A stretch of 61,176 nucleotides of DNA, from positions 1-61,176 of the forward strand of contig JASMLZ010000070.1 in the NCBI GenBank assembly GCA_030748435.1. Reading direction: 5' to 3'. This document shows, in pieces, positions 26,455 to 37,289 of this stretch. How positions within the stretch are numbered: the first letter of the stretch is position 1; each line of letters starts with the position of its first letter. A model generated the notes under the pieces. It was not told where the DNA came from and did no database searches. It was given only the letters and a program-made list of their open reading frames with translations. The DNA is from Gammaproteobacteria bacterium (GTDB taxonomy: Bacteria; Pseudomonadota; Gammaproteobacteria; Pseudomonadales; Balneatricaceae). Position numbers and translations under genes: made by a program.

Positions 26455-27477
26455 TTAACTGCGTTGCAACACAAACTCAACATCAGAGTTTTGATCCCGC
26501 CCCATTAGCGAGGTCACCATAGTGGAAGCGTTAGCACCTTCATAAAGCAAAGCATAAAGGGCATCAACCAAAGGCATATTCAAAGCCAACTTATCCGCCT
26601 GCTGCTTAACCAGTGATAAAGTATTAACCCCTTCTGCCACTTCACCTAATTCCTCCACAGCCTGATCAAGGCTCTTACCCTGACCTAAAGCATAGCCTAT
26701 ACGATAGTTGCGACTAAGTGGTGAATTACACGTAACAATAAGGTCACCAACCCCAGACAAGCCCAAAAAGGTTAACGGGTTAGCTCCCATTTGCACCGCC
26801 AAACGACTCATTTCAGCAAGGCTGCGTGTCATCAGCATACTACGCGTATTTTCACCCATATCCATAGCCGCACTAAGACCAGCCGCTATGGCGTAAATAT
26901 TCTTTAAGGCCCCGCCCAACTCAACACCATAACGATCATTGCTGGCATAAACCCGAAAAAAAGTGCACTGCAACAAATTCTGCATACGTTGCCGTAAATC
27001 TTCATTATCACTAGCGATAACCGTGCCAGCCAGATGTTTGGCAGCTATTTCTTTGGCCAAATTGGGGCCCGATATCACCCCTATCGGGTTATTGGGGAAG
27101 TAGACCTCCAATACCTGACTCATAAGCAAAAAATGCTCTGGCTCTATACCCTTGGTAGTGGTAACCAAATAGTGTTCGGGGCCAATATAATCCTTCACCT
27201 GATCCAAAACACTGCGAAATACCTTGCTCGGTACAGAAAACAAAATGCTATCCGCATTGGCAATAGCCGCCTGTAAGTCAGTACTAATTTGCAAAGCGGG
27301 ATGCAAATTGTAGCCAGGCAAGTAACGTTCATTGATACGGCTATGGCGAATGCTATCGGCTTGTTGTTCATCACGCATCCACAAACAGCTGGCATAACCA
27401 TTTTCCGCCACTATATTGGCCAACACAGTACCAAAGCTGCCGCCACCAATCACCAACACCCGGTGTGAATTAGTCAT
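26455..27477 (-). CDS. gpsA: Glycerol-3-phosphate dehydrogenase [NAD(P)+]
   Basis: From ATG 27477 there are 340 residues, the normal length. It has the Rossmann loop VIGGGSFGTVLA, TTTKGIEPE, SGPNLAKEIA, the catalytic-lysine segment GGALKNIYAIAAGL and GLSGVGDLIVTCNSPLSRN. It makes sn-glycerol-3-phosphate for phospholipids. The upstream helicase stop and this ATG are one base apart (TAATATG), so the upstream-extended start is rejected and translation is likely coupled. Confidence 0.97.
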   Translation of the reverse strand: MTNSHRVLVIGGGSFGTVLANIVAENGYASCLWMRDEQQADSIRHSRINERYLPGYNLHPALQISTDLQAAIANADSILFSVPSKVFRSVLDQVKDYIGPEHYLVTTTKGIEPEHFLLMSQVLEVYFPNNPIGVISGPNLAKEIAAKHLAGTVIASDNEDLRQRMQNLLQCTFFRVYASNDRYGVELGGALKNIYAIAAGLSAAMDMGENTRSMLMTRSLAEMSRLAVQMGANPLTFLGLSGVGDLIVTCNSPLSRNYRIGYALGQGKSLDQAVEELGEVAEGVNTLSLVKQQADKLALNMPLVDALYALLYEGANASTMVTSLMGRDQNSDVEFVLQRS

Positions 27478-27478
27478 A

Positions 27479-28756
27479 TTAGCCTTCCAGTAACTTTTCA
27501 GGTACTGGCTCACAGGTAATTGGTTTGCCTAGCAAGGCTTCCAGATCAGGCAACAAAAACGCATCATCTTCAGACGCAAAGCTAATGGCCACACCCGATG
27601 CTCCAGCGCGCCCTGTGCGGCCTATACGATGCACATAGTCTTCCAGTTCCTCAGGCAAATCATAGTTAAACACATGGCTTACGCCTTCCACATGAATGCC
27701 CCGGCCAGCTACATCTGTAGCCACCATAACAGGTGTCTCTCCAGTACGAAAACGCTCTAATGTTTTCACGCGCTTCTGCTGGGCTACTTCACCAGAAAGC
27801 AAGGCACTGGCAATACCATCTCTTTGCAAACGCTCTGTCAGCTCACGGGTTACATGGCGGCGATTAGCAAACACAATAGCGCGTTCAATACTGCCGTCTT
27901 TGAGGCTATTTAACAGCACCCGGTACTTATCAAAAGAAGACACTGAGAGAAAACGCTGCTCTACTGTTTCCGCCGCCAAATTTTCTGCTTCTATTTCAAT
28001 ATGTACAGGCTCAAATGTCCACTGTTCAGCCAGCCGCAAAATCTGTTCTGAAAAGGTGGCGCTAAATAACAAAGTCTGTCGGTCCTGCTTGTTTGGCGTT
28101 TGCCGGATAATAGCCCGCACATCTGGAATAAAGCCCATACTTAACATACGGTCAGCTTCGTCCAATACCAGTACTTCAACTTCTCGTAAATTAGCATGGC
28201 CACGGCGACAAAAATCCAGCAAACGCCCCGGTGTAGCCACCAGAATATCCACATGACCCTTTTGCAATTGCCGTTGCTGAACTTCAAAATCCATGCCGCC
28301 TACCAACTGACGTACACGAATATCAGTGAACTGGGTTAACTGATCAGCATCACTGGCTATTTGCATGACCAACTCACGAGTTGGCGCCACAATCAATGCT
28401 CTTGGTGTACCTAAACGACGTGGTCCCTGAATAGGAAAATCCAGAAAATCTGTGATTATAGAAATCAGGAAGGCCGCAGTTTTACCAGAACCAGTTTGAG
28501 CTTTACCCGTAATATCCATACCCTGCAGGGATTGCGGCAGAGTCAAGGCCTGAATGGGACTACAGTATTGATAGCCCTGAGCCTGAATGCCTTGCATCAC
28601 TGCATCGGGCAAATCCAAATCATGAAAACGCAACTTTCCTTCTTCTTCTGGCACTTGAAAACTGTCAAGAGTCCAGTCTTCGAGTTGGCTTTTTGCTTGT
28701 CGTACCGAACTTTTTGCCTTGCTAGGGCTATCTTCTTGGGTGTGTTTTGATTGCAA
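27479..28756 (-). CDS. DEAD-box ATP-dependent RNA helicase
   Basis: The protein has all SF2 motifs: Q-motif with SPIQALTLP, Walker A AQTGSGKT, PTRELVMQ, TPGRL, the DEAD box VLDEADRM, SATF, the RGIHVEGV motif and HRIGRTGRAG. It unwinds RNA in mRNA decay or ribosome assembly and resembles RhlB of Pseudomonas. The frame is open to 28897, inside dinG, but a sigma70 promoter at 28801-28829 puts the RNA start near 28793. I therefore prefer the TTG at 28756 (425 residues) over ATG 28897 or GTG 28798. The N-terminal 40 residues are polar and low complexity. Confidence 0.85.
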   Translation of the reverse strand: MQSKHTQEDSPSKAKSSVRQAKSQLEDWTLDSFQVPEEEGKLRFHDLDLPDAVMQGIQAQGYQYCSPIQALTLPQSLQGMDITGKAQTGSGKTAAFLISIITDFLDFPIQGPRRLGTPRALIVAPTRELVMQIASDADQLTQFTDIRVRQLVGGMDFEVQQRQLQKGHVDILVATPGRLLDFCRRGHANLREVEVLVLDEADRMLSMGFIPDVRAIIRQTPNKQDRQTLLFSATFSEQILRLAEQWTFEPVHIEIEAENLAAETVEQRFLSVSSFDKYRVLLNSLKDGSIERAIVFANRRHVTRELTERLQRDGIASALLSGEVAQQKRVKTLERFRTGETPVMVATDVAGRGIHVEGVSHVFNYDLPEELEDYVHRIGRTGRAGASGVAISFASEDDAFLLPDLEALLGKPITCEPVPEKLLEG

Positions 28757-28800
28757 AATCGAGATCCAAATTGATGGGCATTTACCAGTCTTTGGCACGG

Positions 28801-28829
28801 AGTATAGAGCCTTTGGGACTGGTATACAA
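28801..28829 (-). promoter_or_regulatory. Sigma70-type promoter of the DEAD-box helicase operon
   Basis: On the minus strand TTGTAT (28829-28824), a 17-base spacer and TATACT (28806-28801) form a good -35/-10 pair in the gap after the dinG stop. It predicts an RNA start close to 28793 and argues against helicase starts upstream of that. Confidence 0.6.
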
Positions 28830-28847
28830 ATATGGCGACATAACCTT

Positions 28848-30986
28848 TTACAGGAGGTGCTGATAGGGTGGCAGTGCCTGCAGTAGTTGTTTGCCATAAC
28901 GCTTGCTAATCAAACGCTTATCCAACACTGTTATACGGCCTTTATCATCTTCATTGCGCAACAATCGTCCAGTCGCCTGAATCAGTCGGACACTGGCTTC
29001 AGGGACCGATAATTGGGTAAAGGCATTACCGCCACCAGCTTCTATCCATTCGGCTAAAGCAGCAGGCACAGGGCGATCAGGCACGGTAAAAGGTAGCCGC
29101 GTGATAACCACATGCGTCAGGTAAGCACCAGGCAAATCGATACCTTCAGCAAAGCTTGCCAAACCAAACAGTATACTACCTTCGCCATCATCAATGCGTT
29201 GCCGATGTTGCTCCAATAGCCGTTGCTTGGAAGAATCTCCTTGCTGCAAGATAACATCCTGCCAACGACTGGACAAATTACTAAACACTTGCTGCATTAC
29301 CCGACGCGAAGTAAACAACACCAGGCTTGCCTCACTCATATCCAAATGCTTGGGCAAAGCACTTACCAAGGCTTGCACAAATCGCTCTTCTGGCCCTGGT
29401 TCCACAGCATCTTCTGGTACTGTAAGGGATGAAGCCGAGTAATCAAAGGGACTGGCCAAGGCTAACATACTGCTATTTTTGCTCAACCCGGTATGCATCA
29501 ACAACTGATCAAAGCGCCCTACTGCTAACAGAGTAGCCGAGGTAATCAGCGCGGCAAAACAACGTTGCCACAGGTTCTGCTGCAACAGCTTATTGGCCAA
29601 TATGGGACTGGACGCCAACTCTATATCAACCCGTTCTGGCGTTTGCCAGTGTTGTATCCAGCGCGCCATAGGGGCTTCACCCACTTCATCAATACTGGCA
29701 TAGGATTGCCATAGCAGGTCTTGTGACAAACTATTTTGCGCCCAGGCACCGGTAACCGCAAGATAGGCCTCAGCCAGACTGGCTTCCAAACCCTGCTGTT
29801 CGCCCTTGACCACGCCTTCAACCACTTCATACAAGCTGTCAAGATCGCGTATTAAACGCTTGGTTAGTAGCGACAGTTGTGTGGCTTGAGTACGTAAAGC
29901 ATCGGGCACAACCCCATTAGTAAAACGAAAACTGGCTACCTGCTGATAATCATCCTGAGCCTTAAAAGCTGGTTGCTCTAGCAACCGCTCCAGCTCCACC
30001 ATAGCGGCTTCCAACTCTTGCAGATGGGCTTGAATATTGACGCTCAAACCGGCACCTTGACCACCGCCTTGCCAATCTTTGGCAAAGCGTTTTACGCCTG
30101 TACGCACCTGTGAGTACCAACGCAGCAATTGTCGCACACCCTGCTGGTGGGTAAATTGGCGTAAGGTTTTATCTGCCAAATGATGGCCTTCATCAAACAC
30201 ATAAATAACCTCTTCTGGCGCCGGCAGTATAGCTCCACCACCAAGCTGTAAATCAGCCAACACCAAATCATGATTGGTAACAATACACTCGGCTTGCTCG
30301 AGGCCTGCTCTGGCCTGAAAGAATGGACATTCATTAAAATGGGTGCAACGGCGATTAGTGCAACCTCTATGGTCAGTGGTGACTGGACGCCAGTGCGCCT
30401 CAGGTAAAGCCTCCTGCCAGGCATCACGATCTCCATCCCAGTCCCCGTCATCCAGCATTTGTAACATAGTCTGATAAAGGGTTTGCTGGTCACTGTCCAG
30501 TTGTACTGCCAATTCATCAGCAAACAAAGCCTGATTAGGATCGACAGCATCATGCTGAGCCAATACCGAGCCCAGGCGCGACAAGCACACATAACGCCGG
30601 CGCCCTTTGGCCAGTTGATAGGTAAAATCTACCTTACCCTGAGCTTTGATGGCGGGCAGGTCTTGCGCCATAATCTGCTCTTGTAAGGCAATAGTAGCAG
30701 TGCTGATAACCAGTTTTTTACCCATAGCCTGAGCTACCGGCAAACAAGCAACGACATAAGCCATGGTTTTGCCCGTACCCGTGCCAGCCTCAACAATACA
30801 AGCGGGGTTCTCACCCAAACGAGAACCATCATCATCCTGTCGGATGGCCAGTAAATGATTGGCGATAGTCGCAATCATTTGCTTTTGTCCCCAGCGCGGT
30901 TTTAATGCCAAGCCCACCAGTAAATCGCGGTAGAGCGTTTGTATTGCCGTTTTTATTTGGTCAGATTGAGTCACACATAGGTCCAT
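28848..30986 (-). CDS. dinG: ATP-dependent DNA helicase DinG
   Basis: The 712-residue XPD-like helicase has Walker A EAGTGTGKT, an Fe-S cluster region with cysteines in CTNRRCTHFNECPFF, the DEGH box (YVFDEGHHLA), SATL and the late QATGRLLRNEDDKG motif. It unwinds damaged or RNA-containing duplexes and R-loops. In E. coli dinG is SOS-induced. Here two LexA boxes lie in the divergent dinG/lexA gap, about 110-140 bases before this start, so shared control is possible. It is separate from the helicase downstream, which has its own promoter. Confidence 0.95.
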   Translation of the reverse strand: MDLCVTQSDQIKTAIQTLYRDLLVGLALKPRWGQKQMIATIANHLLAIRQDDDGSRLGENPACIVEAGTGTGKTMAYVVACLPVAQAMGKKLVISTATIALQEQIMAQDLPAIKAQGKVDFTYQLAKGRRRYVCLSRLGSVLAQHDAVDPNQALFADELAVQLDSDQQTLYQTMLQMLDDGDWDGDRDAWQEALPEAHWRPVTTDHRGCTNRRCTHFNECPFFQARAGLEQAECIVTNHDLVLADLQLGGGAILPAPEEVIYVFDEGHHLADKTLRQFTHQQGVRQLLRWYSQVRTGVKRFAKDWQGGGQGAGLSVNIQAHLQELEAAMVELERLLEQPAFKAQDDYQQVASFRFTNGVVPDALRTQATQLSLLTKRLIRDLDSLYEVVEGVVKGEQQGLEASLAEAYLAVTGAWAQNSLSQDLLWQSYASIDEVGEAPMARWIQHWQTPERVDIELASSPILANKLLQQNLWQRCFAALITSATLLAVGRFDQLLMHTGLSKNSSMLALASPFDYSASSLTVPEDAVEPGPEERFVQALVSALPKHLDMSEASLVLFTSRRVMQQVFSNLSSRWQDVILQQGDSSKQRLLEQHRQRIDDGEGSILFGLASFAEGIDLPGAYLTHVVITRLPFTVPDRPVPAALAEWIEAGGGNAFTQLSVPEASVRLIQATGRLLRNEDDKGRITVLDKRLISKRYGKQLLQALPPYQHLL

Positions 30987-31075
30987 TACAGGTCAGACGT
31001 AGCTGACAAGGGCCAAAATCATTCAGGGAATATTAGTTTAACATCCCGCTTATTTTGACTGACATAAAAAAAAGC

Positions 31076-31103
31076 TTGCCAGTCTTAATTTAACTGTTAA
31101 TAT
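31076..31103 (+). promoter_or_regulatory. lexA promoter
   Basis: TTGCCA (31076-31081), a 16-base spacer and TAATAT (31098-31103) form a plausible sigma70 promoter. Its -10 lies inside the first LexA box, as expected for autorepression. Confidence 0.5.
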
Positions 31104-31128
31104 ATACAGTACCTGTATAAATACACAG
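31094..31128. promoter_or_regulatory. Two tandem LexA (SOS) boxes
   Basis: CTGTTAATATATACAG (31094-31109) and CTGTATAAATACACAG (31113-31128) both match CTGT-N8-ACAG exactly and are centred 19 bases apart, so they sit close to two helical turns on the same face. They precede lexA and could also control divergent dinG. Confidence 0.93.
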
Positions 31129-31175
31129 TTTATCACAGGAATAACTTTTTGTCGGCATTATCGTGAGAGGCCGTT

Positions 31176-31787
31176 ATGTTAAAACTTACCCCCCGTCAGG
31201 ATCAGGTGCTAGCCTGTATTCGTGACCACATTACCGATACCGGTTATCCGCCAACACGGGCCGAAATTGCCCATGACCTGGGTTTCAAATCACCCAATGC
31301 GGCAGAAGACCACCTTAAAGCCCTGGCCCGCAAGGGAGCCATCGAAATTATTGCCGGTGCTTCGCGTGGCATTCGTGTGCCCGATATGGATGAGCCAGAA
31401 GAACAGGGGCTACCCGTAATCGGTATGGTCGCAGCTGGCAGCCCTATGCTGGCGCCAGAACATATTAGTGAATATTGTGCCCTACCCGATGGTCTATTTT
31501 ATCCCAAAGCAGACTATCTATTGCAAGTTAGCGGTATGTCGATGAAGGATATTGGCATCTATGACGGTGATTTGTTGGCTGTCCACAAAACAGATCAGGC
31601 ACGTAACGGCCAGATCGTGGTAGCACGTGTTGATGATGAAGTCACCGTTAAACGCTTCCAACGCGTAGGCAACAAAGTCTGGTTAATTGCTGAAAACGAA
31701 GACTATGCCCCTATTGAAGTGGATCTTAGTCGCCAGCGTTTAAGCATTGAAGGCCTGAGCGTGGGTGTGATTAGGCGCAGCAGTTAA
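31176..31787 (+). CDS. lexA: SOS repressor LexA
   Basis: The 203-residue repressor has an N-terminal winged helix ([44 protein letters not shown]). The self-cleavage site is A87-G88 in GMVAAGSP, and the catalytic pair is S122 ([10 protein letters not shown]) and K159 (EVTVKRF). RecA filaments trigger its cleavage after DNA damage. Two LexA boxes precede it. No sulA-like gene follows, unlike the lexA-sulA order remembered from Pseudomonas; the next gene is on the opposite strand. Confidence 0.98.
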   Translation: MLKLTPRQDQVLACIRDHITDTGYPPTRAEIAHDLGFKSPNAAEDHLKALARKGAIEIIAGASRGIRVPDMDEPEEQGLPVIGMVAAGSPMLAPEHISEYCALPDGLFYPKADYLLQVSGMSMKDIGIYDGDLLAVHKTDQARNGQIVVARVDDEVTVKRFQRVGNKVWLIAENEDYAPIEVDLSRQRLSIEGLSVGVIRRSS

Positions 31788-31802
31788 AGCCACCAGCCAA
31801 GG

Positions 31803-32336
31803 CTAACACTCCTGCAACTCTGCCTGAACTGCTTCCAGCAGCGTTTGCTGAGCTGTTAACCAATGCCCAACAGGCCACAGGTCCGGGTCGTCCAGACGAT
31901 CACTGGCCACCATCCCAATCGCCATGCTCTGGCCGGTATCAACTGTCGCGGTTGTCACAGCAGGACCTGCACCTGCATCAAACACCTGTTGCGCAGTTTG
32001 TAATTGCTCCATATACCCACCCGCCAATGCTTGTTGTAACAACTGGGCAGATGCTGACAAATAGTTCTGCTGTTGTAACAAGGGCAAGGTATCAGATAAA
32101 GACGAAGCCGTGATTTGCTGTGTAGGCAAGTCAACCACCTGATGCAATACAGCCATAGCCAAACTATGAGCAGCCTGCAGCAAGTGTTGTACTATAGCAC
32201 CTTGATAGGCTCGTCTCTGGGCCCGCTGACGCCAATAGTCGGGGCTGTTAGTATCACCATATGCAGCCAGCATATCCTGCCATAATATCTCGGCATAAAC
32301 GTATTGCTGGCGACTAAGACGTAATGCTTGTTGCAT
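31803..32336 (-). CDS. DUF6586-like protein downstream of topA
   Basis: The 177-residue, glutamine- and alanine-rich, mostly helical product starts [19 protein letters not shown] and contains QHLLQAAHSLAMAVL. Its ATG shares bases with the topA stop (TGATG), so it is translationally coupled to topA. A short helical protein at this position (between topA and sulA/lexA) is known in Pseudomonas as DUF6586; the resemblance is in layout and style and I am not certain of the family. There is no signal peptide, and the function is unknown. Confidence 0.65.
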   Translation of the reverse strand: MQQALRLSRQQYVYAEILWQDMLAAYGDTNSPDYWRQRAQRRAYQGAIVQHLLQAAHSLAMAVLHQVVDLPTQQITASSLSDTLPLLQQQNYLSASAQLLQQALAGGYMEQLQTAQQVFDAGAGPAVTTATVDTGQSMAIGMVASDRLDDPDLWPVGHWLTAQQTLLEAVQAELQEC

Positions 32337-34984
32337 CAGGAGCGTTTGGATTTTGCTTTGCCAGCTTTGGCTGTTTCAACCCAGCGTCCATTATCGAAGC
32401 GGGCCTGCCAACCACTGGCTTTCTTATCAACTTCTGTCATCACATATTGCTCTTTGGTTTTACGGCTATAACGTACAATACTGGGATTACCATCGGGATC
32501 CTGCGGTGGCGCACTAAGCAAAAAGCTGTACTTAGGGTCTAAGCAATCCTTTACTGACAAAAGTTCAGCAATTAAAGGAGCTCGAGTCTCCCGGTTCTTG
32601 GGAAACTTACTGGCAGCCAAAAACAGGCCAGCAGCCCCATCACGCAATATATAGTGGTCATCAACCTTTTCACAGGCCAGTTCAGGCATGGGAATGGGGT
32701 CCATCTTGGGTGGTGCTGGCTGACCACCGCGCAATAGCTTGCGGGTGTTTTTACAGTCACTGGATGAACAATCAAAGTACTTGCCAAACCGCCCATTTTT
32801 CAAATGCATATCTTGACCGCATTTGTCACATTCAAGTTTAGGCCCGTCATAACCTTTGATACGGAAAGTACCCTGCTCAACCTCAAAGCCAGCACAATCG
32901 GGATTATTACCACACACATGCAATTTGCGCTGACTATCAATAAGATAGCTCTCCATAGCAGTATCACAGATTTTGCACCGATGTTTCTGAATCAATAAAC
33001 GTGATTCAGCCTCATCATCCGCATCCACCGCAATCACTTCATCACCCGAGGTCAAATTGATCGTTTCCTTGCACCGTTCCTTGGGTGGCAAGGCATAACC
33101 TGAACAGCCCAGGAACACGCCTGTAGAGGCCGTGCGAATGGTCATAGGGCGAGCACATGCCGGACAGGCAATGTCAGTCATAGTAGGATCGTTGGCACGC
33201 ATGCCTTCACTGGTTTCAGCCGCGCTGAGTTTGCGCGTAAAAGCCTTGTAGAAAACGTTTAACAATCGCTTCCATTCTGTGTCGCCACCAGCCACACTAT
33301 CCAAACGCTTTTCCATATTGGCGGTAAAATCATAATCCATCAGAGCGGCAAAGCTTTCTTCCAGCCGATCAGTCACTATGTCGCCCATTTTTTCGGCATA
33401 GAAACGCCGGTTTTGCACACTCACATAACCACGATCCTGAATGGTAGATATAATGGCCGCATATGTGGATGGGCGACCAATACCTTTCTTTTCTAACTCT
33501 TTTACTAAACTGGCTTCCGAATAGCGTGGCGCAGGCTTGGTAAAATGCTGGCTGGGATGCAACTGCTGCAGATTAACTTGATCGCCTTCTTGTAAATCCG
33601 GCAGCAGCAGGTCATCTTCTTTATTGCTGGCACTTGGTTGCACCTTGGTATAACCATCAAAGCGCATAATACGGCCGCGTGTACGTAGCGAAAAATCACC
33701 TGCAGCTATGGTAATGCCAGTACTGGTAAACTGAGCTGGCATCATCTGACATGCCACAAATTGACGCCAGATCAGTTCATACAGACGTTCCGCATCACGC
33801 TCCATGCCAGCTAACTGGGTAGACTTGACTCTAACATCAGAAGGACGGATAGCTTCGTGAGCCTCTTGAGCACCTTCTTTACTGGCATAGCTATTTGCCG
33901 TCTTGGGCAAATATTGCTCACCAAACTGGTCCGTAATATAGTCACGACAACCAGCCACCGCGTCCTGACTCAGATTAGTCGAATCCGTCCGCATATAGGT
34001 AATATAACCAGCCTCATACAAACGCTGGGCCATCATCATGGTTTTTTTCACCCCAAAATTTAACCGAGTGCTGGCTGCCTGTTGCAAAGTGGAAGTGATA
34101 TAAGGTGCTGAAGGACGACTTGAGGTAGCCTTGTCAGTGCGACGCTGCACCACAAAGTTTTGGCTTTGCAGTTGCGCCAAAGCCGTTTCTGTCTGGGCTT
34201 GGTTATTAGGCCTAAAATCGCCACCTTGATGTTTAAACACCTGAGCCACAAAGGCTTGTTGTTTATCAGTGTGCAAGTCAGCTTTTACTTCCCAGTATTC
34301 TTCCGGGATAAAAGCGCGAATATCCCGCTCTCGTTCCACTACCAGTTTAACCGCTACCGATTGCACCCGCCCCGCAGATAGGCCGCGGGCAATTTTAGCC
34401 CACAACAGAGGTGACACCATAAAACCAACTACTCGATCAAGAAAACGACGCGCCTGCTGGGCATCAACCTGATCCATATTTAATTGGCCCGGGGCAGCAA
34501 ACGCCTGCTGAATCGCTGACTTGGTGATTTCGTTAAAAACAACACGCTGATAACGGTTTTCGTCGCCACCAATGGCTTCGCGTAAATGCCAGGCAATGGC
34601 CTCTCCTTCGCGGTCCAAATCCGTAGCAAGGTATATGGCATCAGCATTTTTTGCCAAGCGTTTCAGCTCGTCAACAACCTTTTCCTTGCCTGGCAATATT
34701 TGATAATCGGCTTTCCAGTCATTTTCAGGGTCGATCCCCATACGCCGCACAAGTTGCCGACGAGCACGGGCAGCTTTATATATTTCTTTATCTGCAGGCG
34801 CCATTTTGCGCACTTTGGCTGCTTCAGCAGCACGTGCTTTAGGATCGCTGCTAGAGGCGGTTGCCTTGGTCGGCAAATCACGAATATGACCAACACTGGA
34901 CTTAACAATAAAGTCATTGCCAAGGTATTTATTGATCGTTTTTGCCTTGGCTGGCGATTCGACGATAACGAGGGACTTACCCAT
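32336..34984 (-). CDS. topA: DNA topoisomerase I
   Basis: The 882-residue type IA topoisomerase starts with the TOPRIM domain ([22 protein letters not shown], then [17 protein letters not shown]). The active-site tyrosine is in [13 protein letters not shown]. The C-terminal region has three Cys4 zinc-finger-like repeats ([10 protein letters not shown]...[20 protein letters not shown]...[15 protein letters not shown]...CSSSDC) and a basic tail. It relaxes negative supercoils behind RNA polymerase. It is coupled to the DUF6586-like gene and opposite to lexA. Confidence 0.98.
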   Translation of the reverse strand: MGKSLVIVESPAKAKTINKYLGNDFIVKSSVGHIRDLPTKATASSSDPKARAAEAAKVRKMAPADKEIYKAARARRQLVRRMGIDPENDWKADYQILPGKEKVVDELKRLAKNADAIYLATDLDREGEAIAWHLREAIGGDENRYQRVVFNEITKSAIQQAFAAPGQLNMDQVDAQQARRFLDRVVGFMVSPLLWAKIARGLSAGRVQSVAVKLVVERERDIRAFIPEEYWEVKADLHTDKQQAFVAQVFKHQGGDFRPNNQAQTETALAQLQSQNFVVQRRTDKATSSRPSAPYITSTLQQAASTRLNFGVKKTMMMAQRLYEAGYITYMRTDSTNLSQDAVAGCRDYITDQFGEQYLPKTANSYASKEGAQEAHEAIRPSDVRVKSTQLAGMERDAERLYELIWRQFVACQMMPAQFTSTGITIAAGDFSLRTRGRIMRFDGYTKVQPSASNKEDDLLLPDLQEGDQVNLQQLHPSQHFTKPAPRYSEASLVKELEKKGIGRPSTYAAIISTIQDRGYVSVQNRRFYAEKMGDIVTDRLEESFAALMDYDFTANMEKRLDSVAGGDTEWKRLLNVFYKAFTRKLSAAETSEGMRANDPTMTDIACPACARPMTIRTASTGVFLGCSGYALPPKERCKETINLTSGDEVIAVDADDEAESRLLIQKHRCKICDTAMESYLIDSQRKLHVCGNNPDCAGFEVEQGTFRIKGYDGPKLECDKCGQDMHLKNGRFGKYFDCSSSDCKNTRKLLRGGQPAPPKMDPIPMPELACEKVDDHYILRDGAAGLFLAASKFPKNRETRAPLIAELLSVKDCLDPKYSFLLSAPPQDPDGNPSIVRYSRKTKEQYVMTEVDKKASGWQARFDNGRWVETAKAGKAKSKRS

Positions 34985-35394
34985 TTAACTGGTTCCAAAT
35001 ATGCTGGCTACAAATAGTCATATCAATCCGTTATATACGGCTCAATGTTCTATAATCAAAGGAGATAATGCAAAGCGCACTTAGTTTAGACTGCAAAAAG
35101 CTAAGGTCAAGCCCTTTTAACGTTAATCCACACTATCTATTTTTAAAATTTCATTATTTGGTCAAAAAATCAACCTTTCAGATAAATATATTAAAAAAAA
35201 CAGCTATTAGGCGGTAAACCTAACAATACAAAACCTGACAGTTGCCAACCTCTAAGTGAACCTTAAGGTCTGAAAAATCCTTCTTAAGCAGCGGCAAAAG
35301 TTCGCCTCAATCGATGTATAGCTAAATGTAAAAGCACGTAAAAAATATGACTTCCACAAACGAAGCAGGCAATATTGGAGGACATAAAAATTAG
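34985..35394. other. AT-rich intergenic region upstream of topA
   Basis: About 410 bases between the topA start and a small open frame at 35395. It contains long A/T runs (35140-35215) and presumably the topA promoter, but I see no clear -35/-10 pair. CTTAAG occurs twice (35261-35290 area). No gene is recognised. Confidence 0.5.
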
Positions 35395-35463
35395 ATGCTG
35401 GTCTACTCACCGAGCTTAAAACAGCAGTTGGTGGATAAAGTCGGCCCATACAATGAGGGATAA
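35395..35463 (+). CDS. Candidate 22-codon leader ORF before cytochrome b561
   Basis: ATG 35395 opens a frame encoding MLVYSPSLKQQLVDKVGPYN plus two residues, ending at TAA 35463, only two bases before the ATG of the cytochrome gene. A GGAGG lies at 35377-35381 (13-base spacing, slightly long). The cytochrome's own GAGGGA ribosome site is inside the last codons, so translation of the two would be coupled. A TAG sits directly before the ATG, so the frame cannot be longer. There is no homology argument. Confidence 0.35.
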   Translation: MLVYSPSLKQQLVDKVGPYNEG

Positions 35464-35465
35464 TA

Positions 35466-36011
35466 ATGAAAATAACCGACAACTCACACCAGTTTGGTCT
35501 GGTATCAATACTCCTTCACTGGATTCTGGCCGTCTTGATAATTGGCCTTTTTGTTATAGGAAATATACTGGAAGATATGCCCAGAGGACCTGACAAGGGC
35601 CAGCTAATGGGCCTGCATCAATCCATTGGTATGCTAGTGCTGGCGCTGGTTTTGTTGCGTCTGATATGGCGTCTCCGCCAGGGTTTCCCATCCCCTGTAA
35701 ACCCAGATGCTAAACGGCTCAATCATATTGCCAAACTATGGCACTGGGCTCTGCTGGTTATTATCCTAGCCATACCAGTAACAGGTTACCTGAGCGCCGA
35801 TGCTGGCCCTCGCGCAGTGGCCTTCTTTAGCTGGTTTAACTGGCCTGATCTAATCGAACCAGCCAGAGATCTGCGGAAACAGTTTGGGGGCCTGCATGGT
35901 GCCCTTAACAAGATAATGATACCCTTGGTATTGATACATATACTGGCGGCCTTTAAACACCATTTCTGGGATCGGGATACCACCCTCAAACGCATGCTGG
36001 GGAAAAGCTAA
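35466..36011 (+). CDS. Cytochrome b561 family protein
   Basis: The 181-residue protein has four membrane helices (about residues 12-35, 50-68, 90-110 and 148-168). Paired histidines fit haem ligation: H17 in SILLHWILA, H53 in LMGLHQSIGM, H92 in KLWHWALLV and H156 in VLIHILAAFKHHFW. These proteins shuttle electrons between quinol and partners such as superoxide in the inner membrane. GAGGGA precedes the ATG. A 22-codon open frame lies directly before it. Confidence 0.88.
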   Translation: MKITDNSHQFGLVSILLHWILAVLIIGLFVIGNILEDMPRGPDKGQLMGLHQSIGMLVLALVLLRLIWRLRQGFPSPVNPDAKRLNHIAKLWHWALLVIILAIPVTGYLSADAGPRAVAFFSWFNWPDLIEPARDLRKQFGGLHGALNKIMIPLVLIHILAAFKHHFWDRDTTLKRMLGKS

Positions 36012-36033
36012 TGTTAGTAACCCAAACATGCAT

Positions 36034-37289
<1,256 letters not shown>

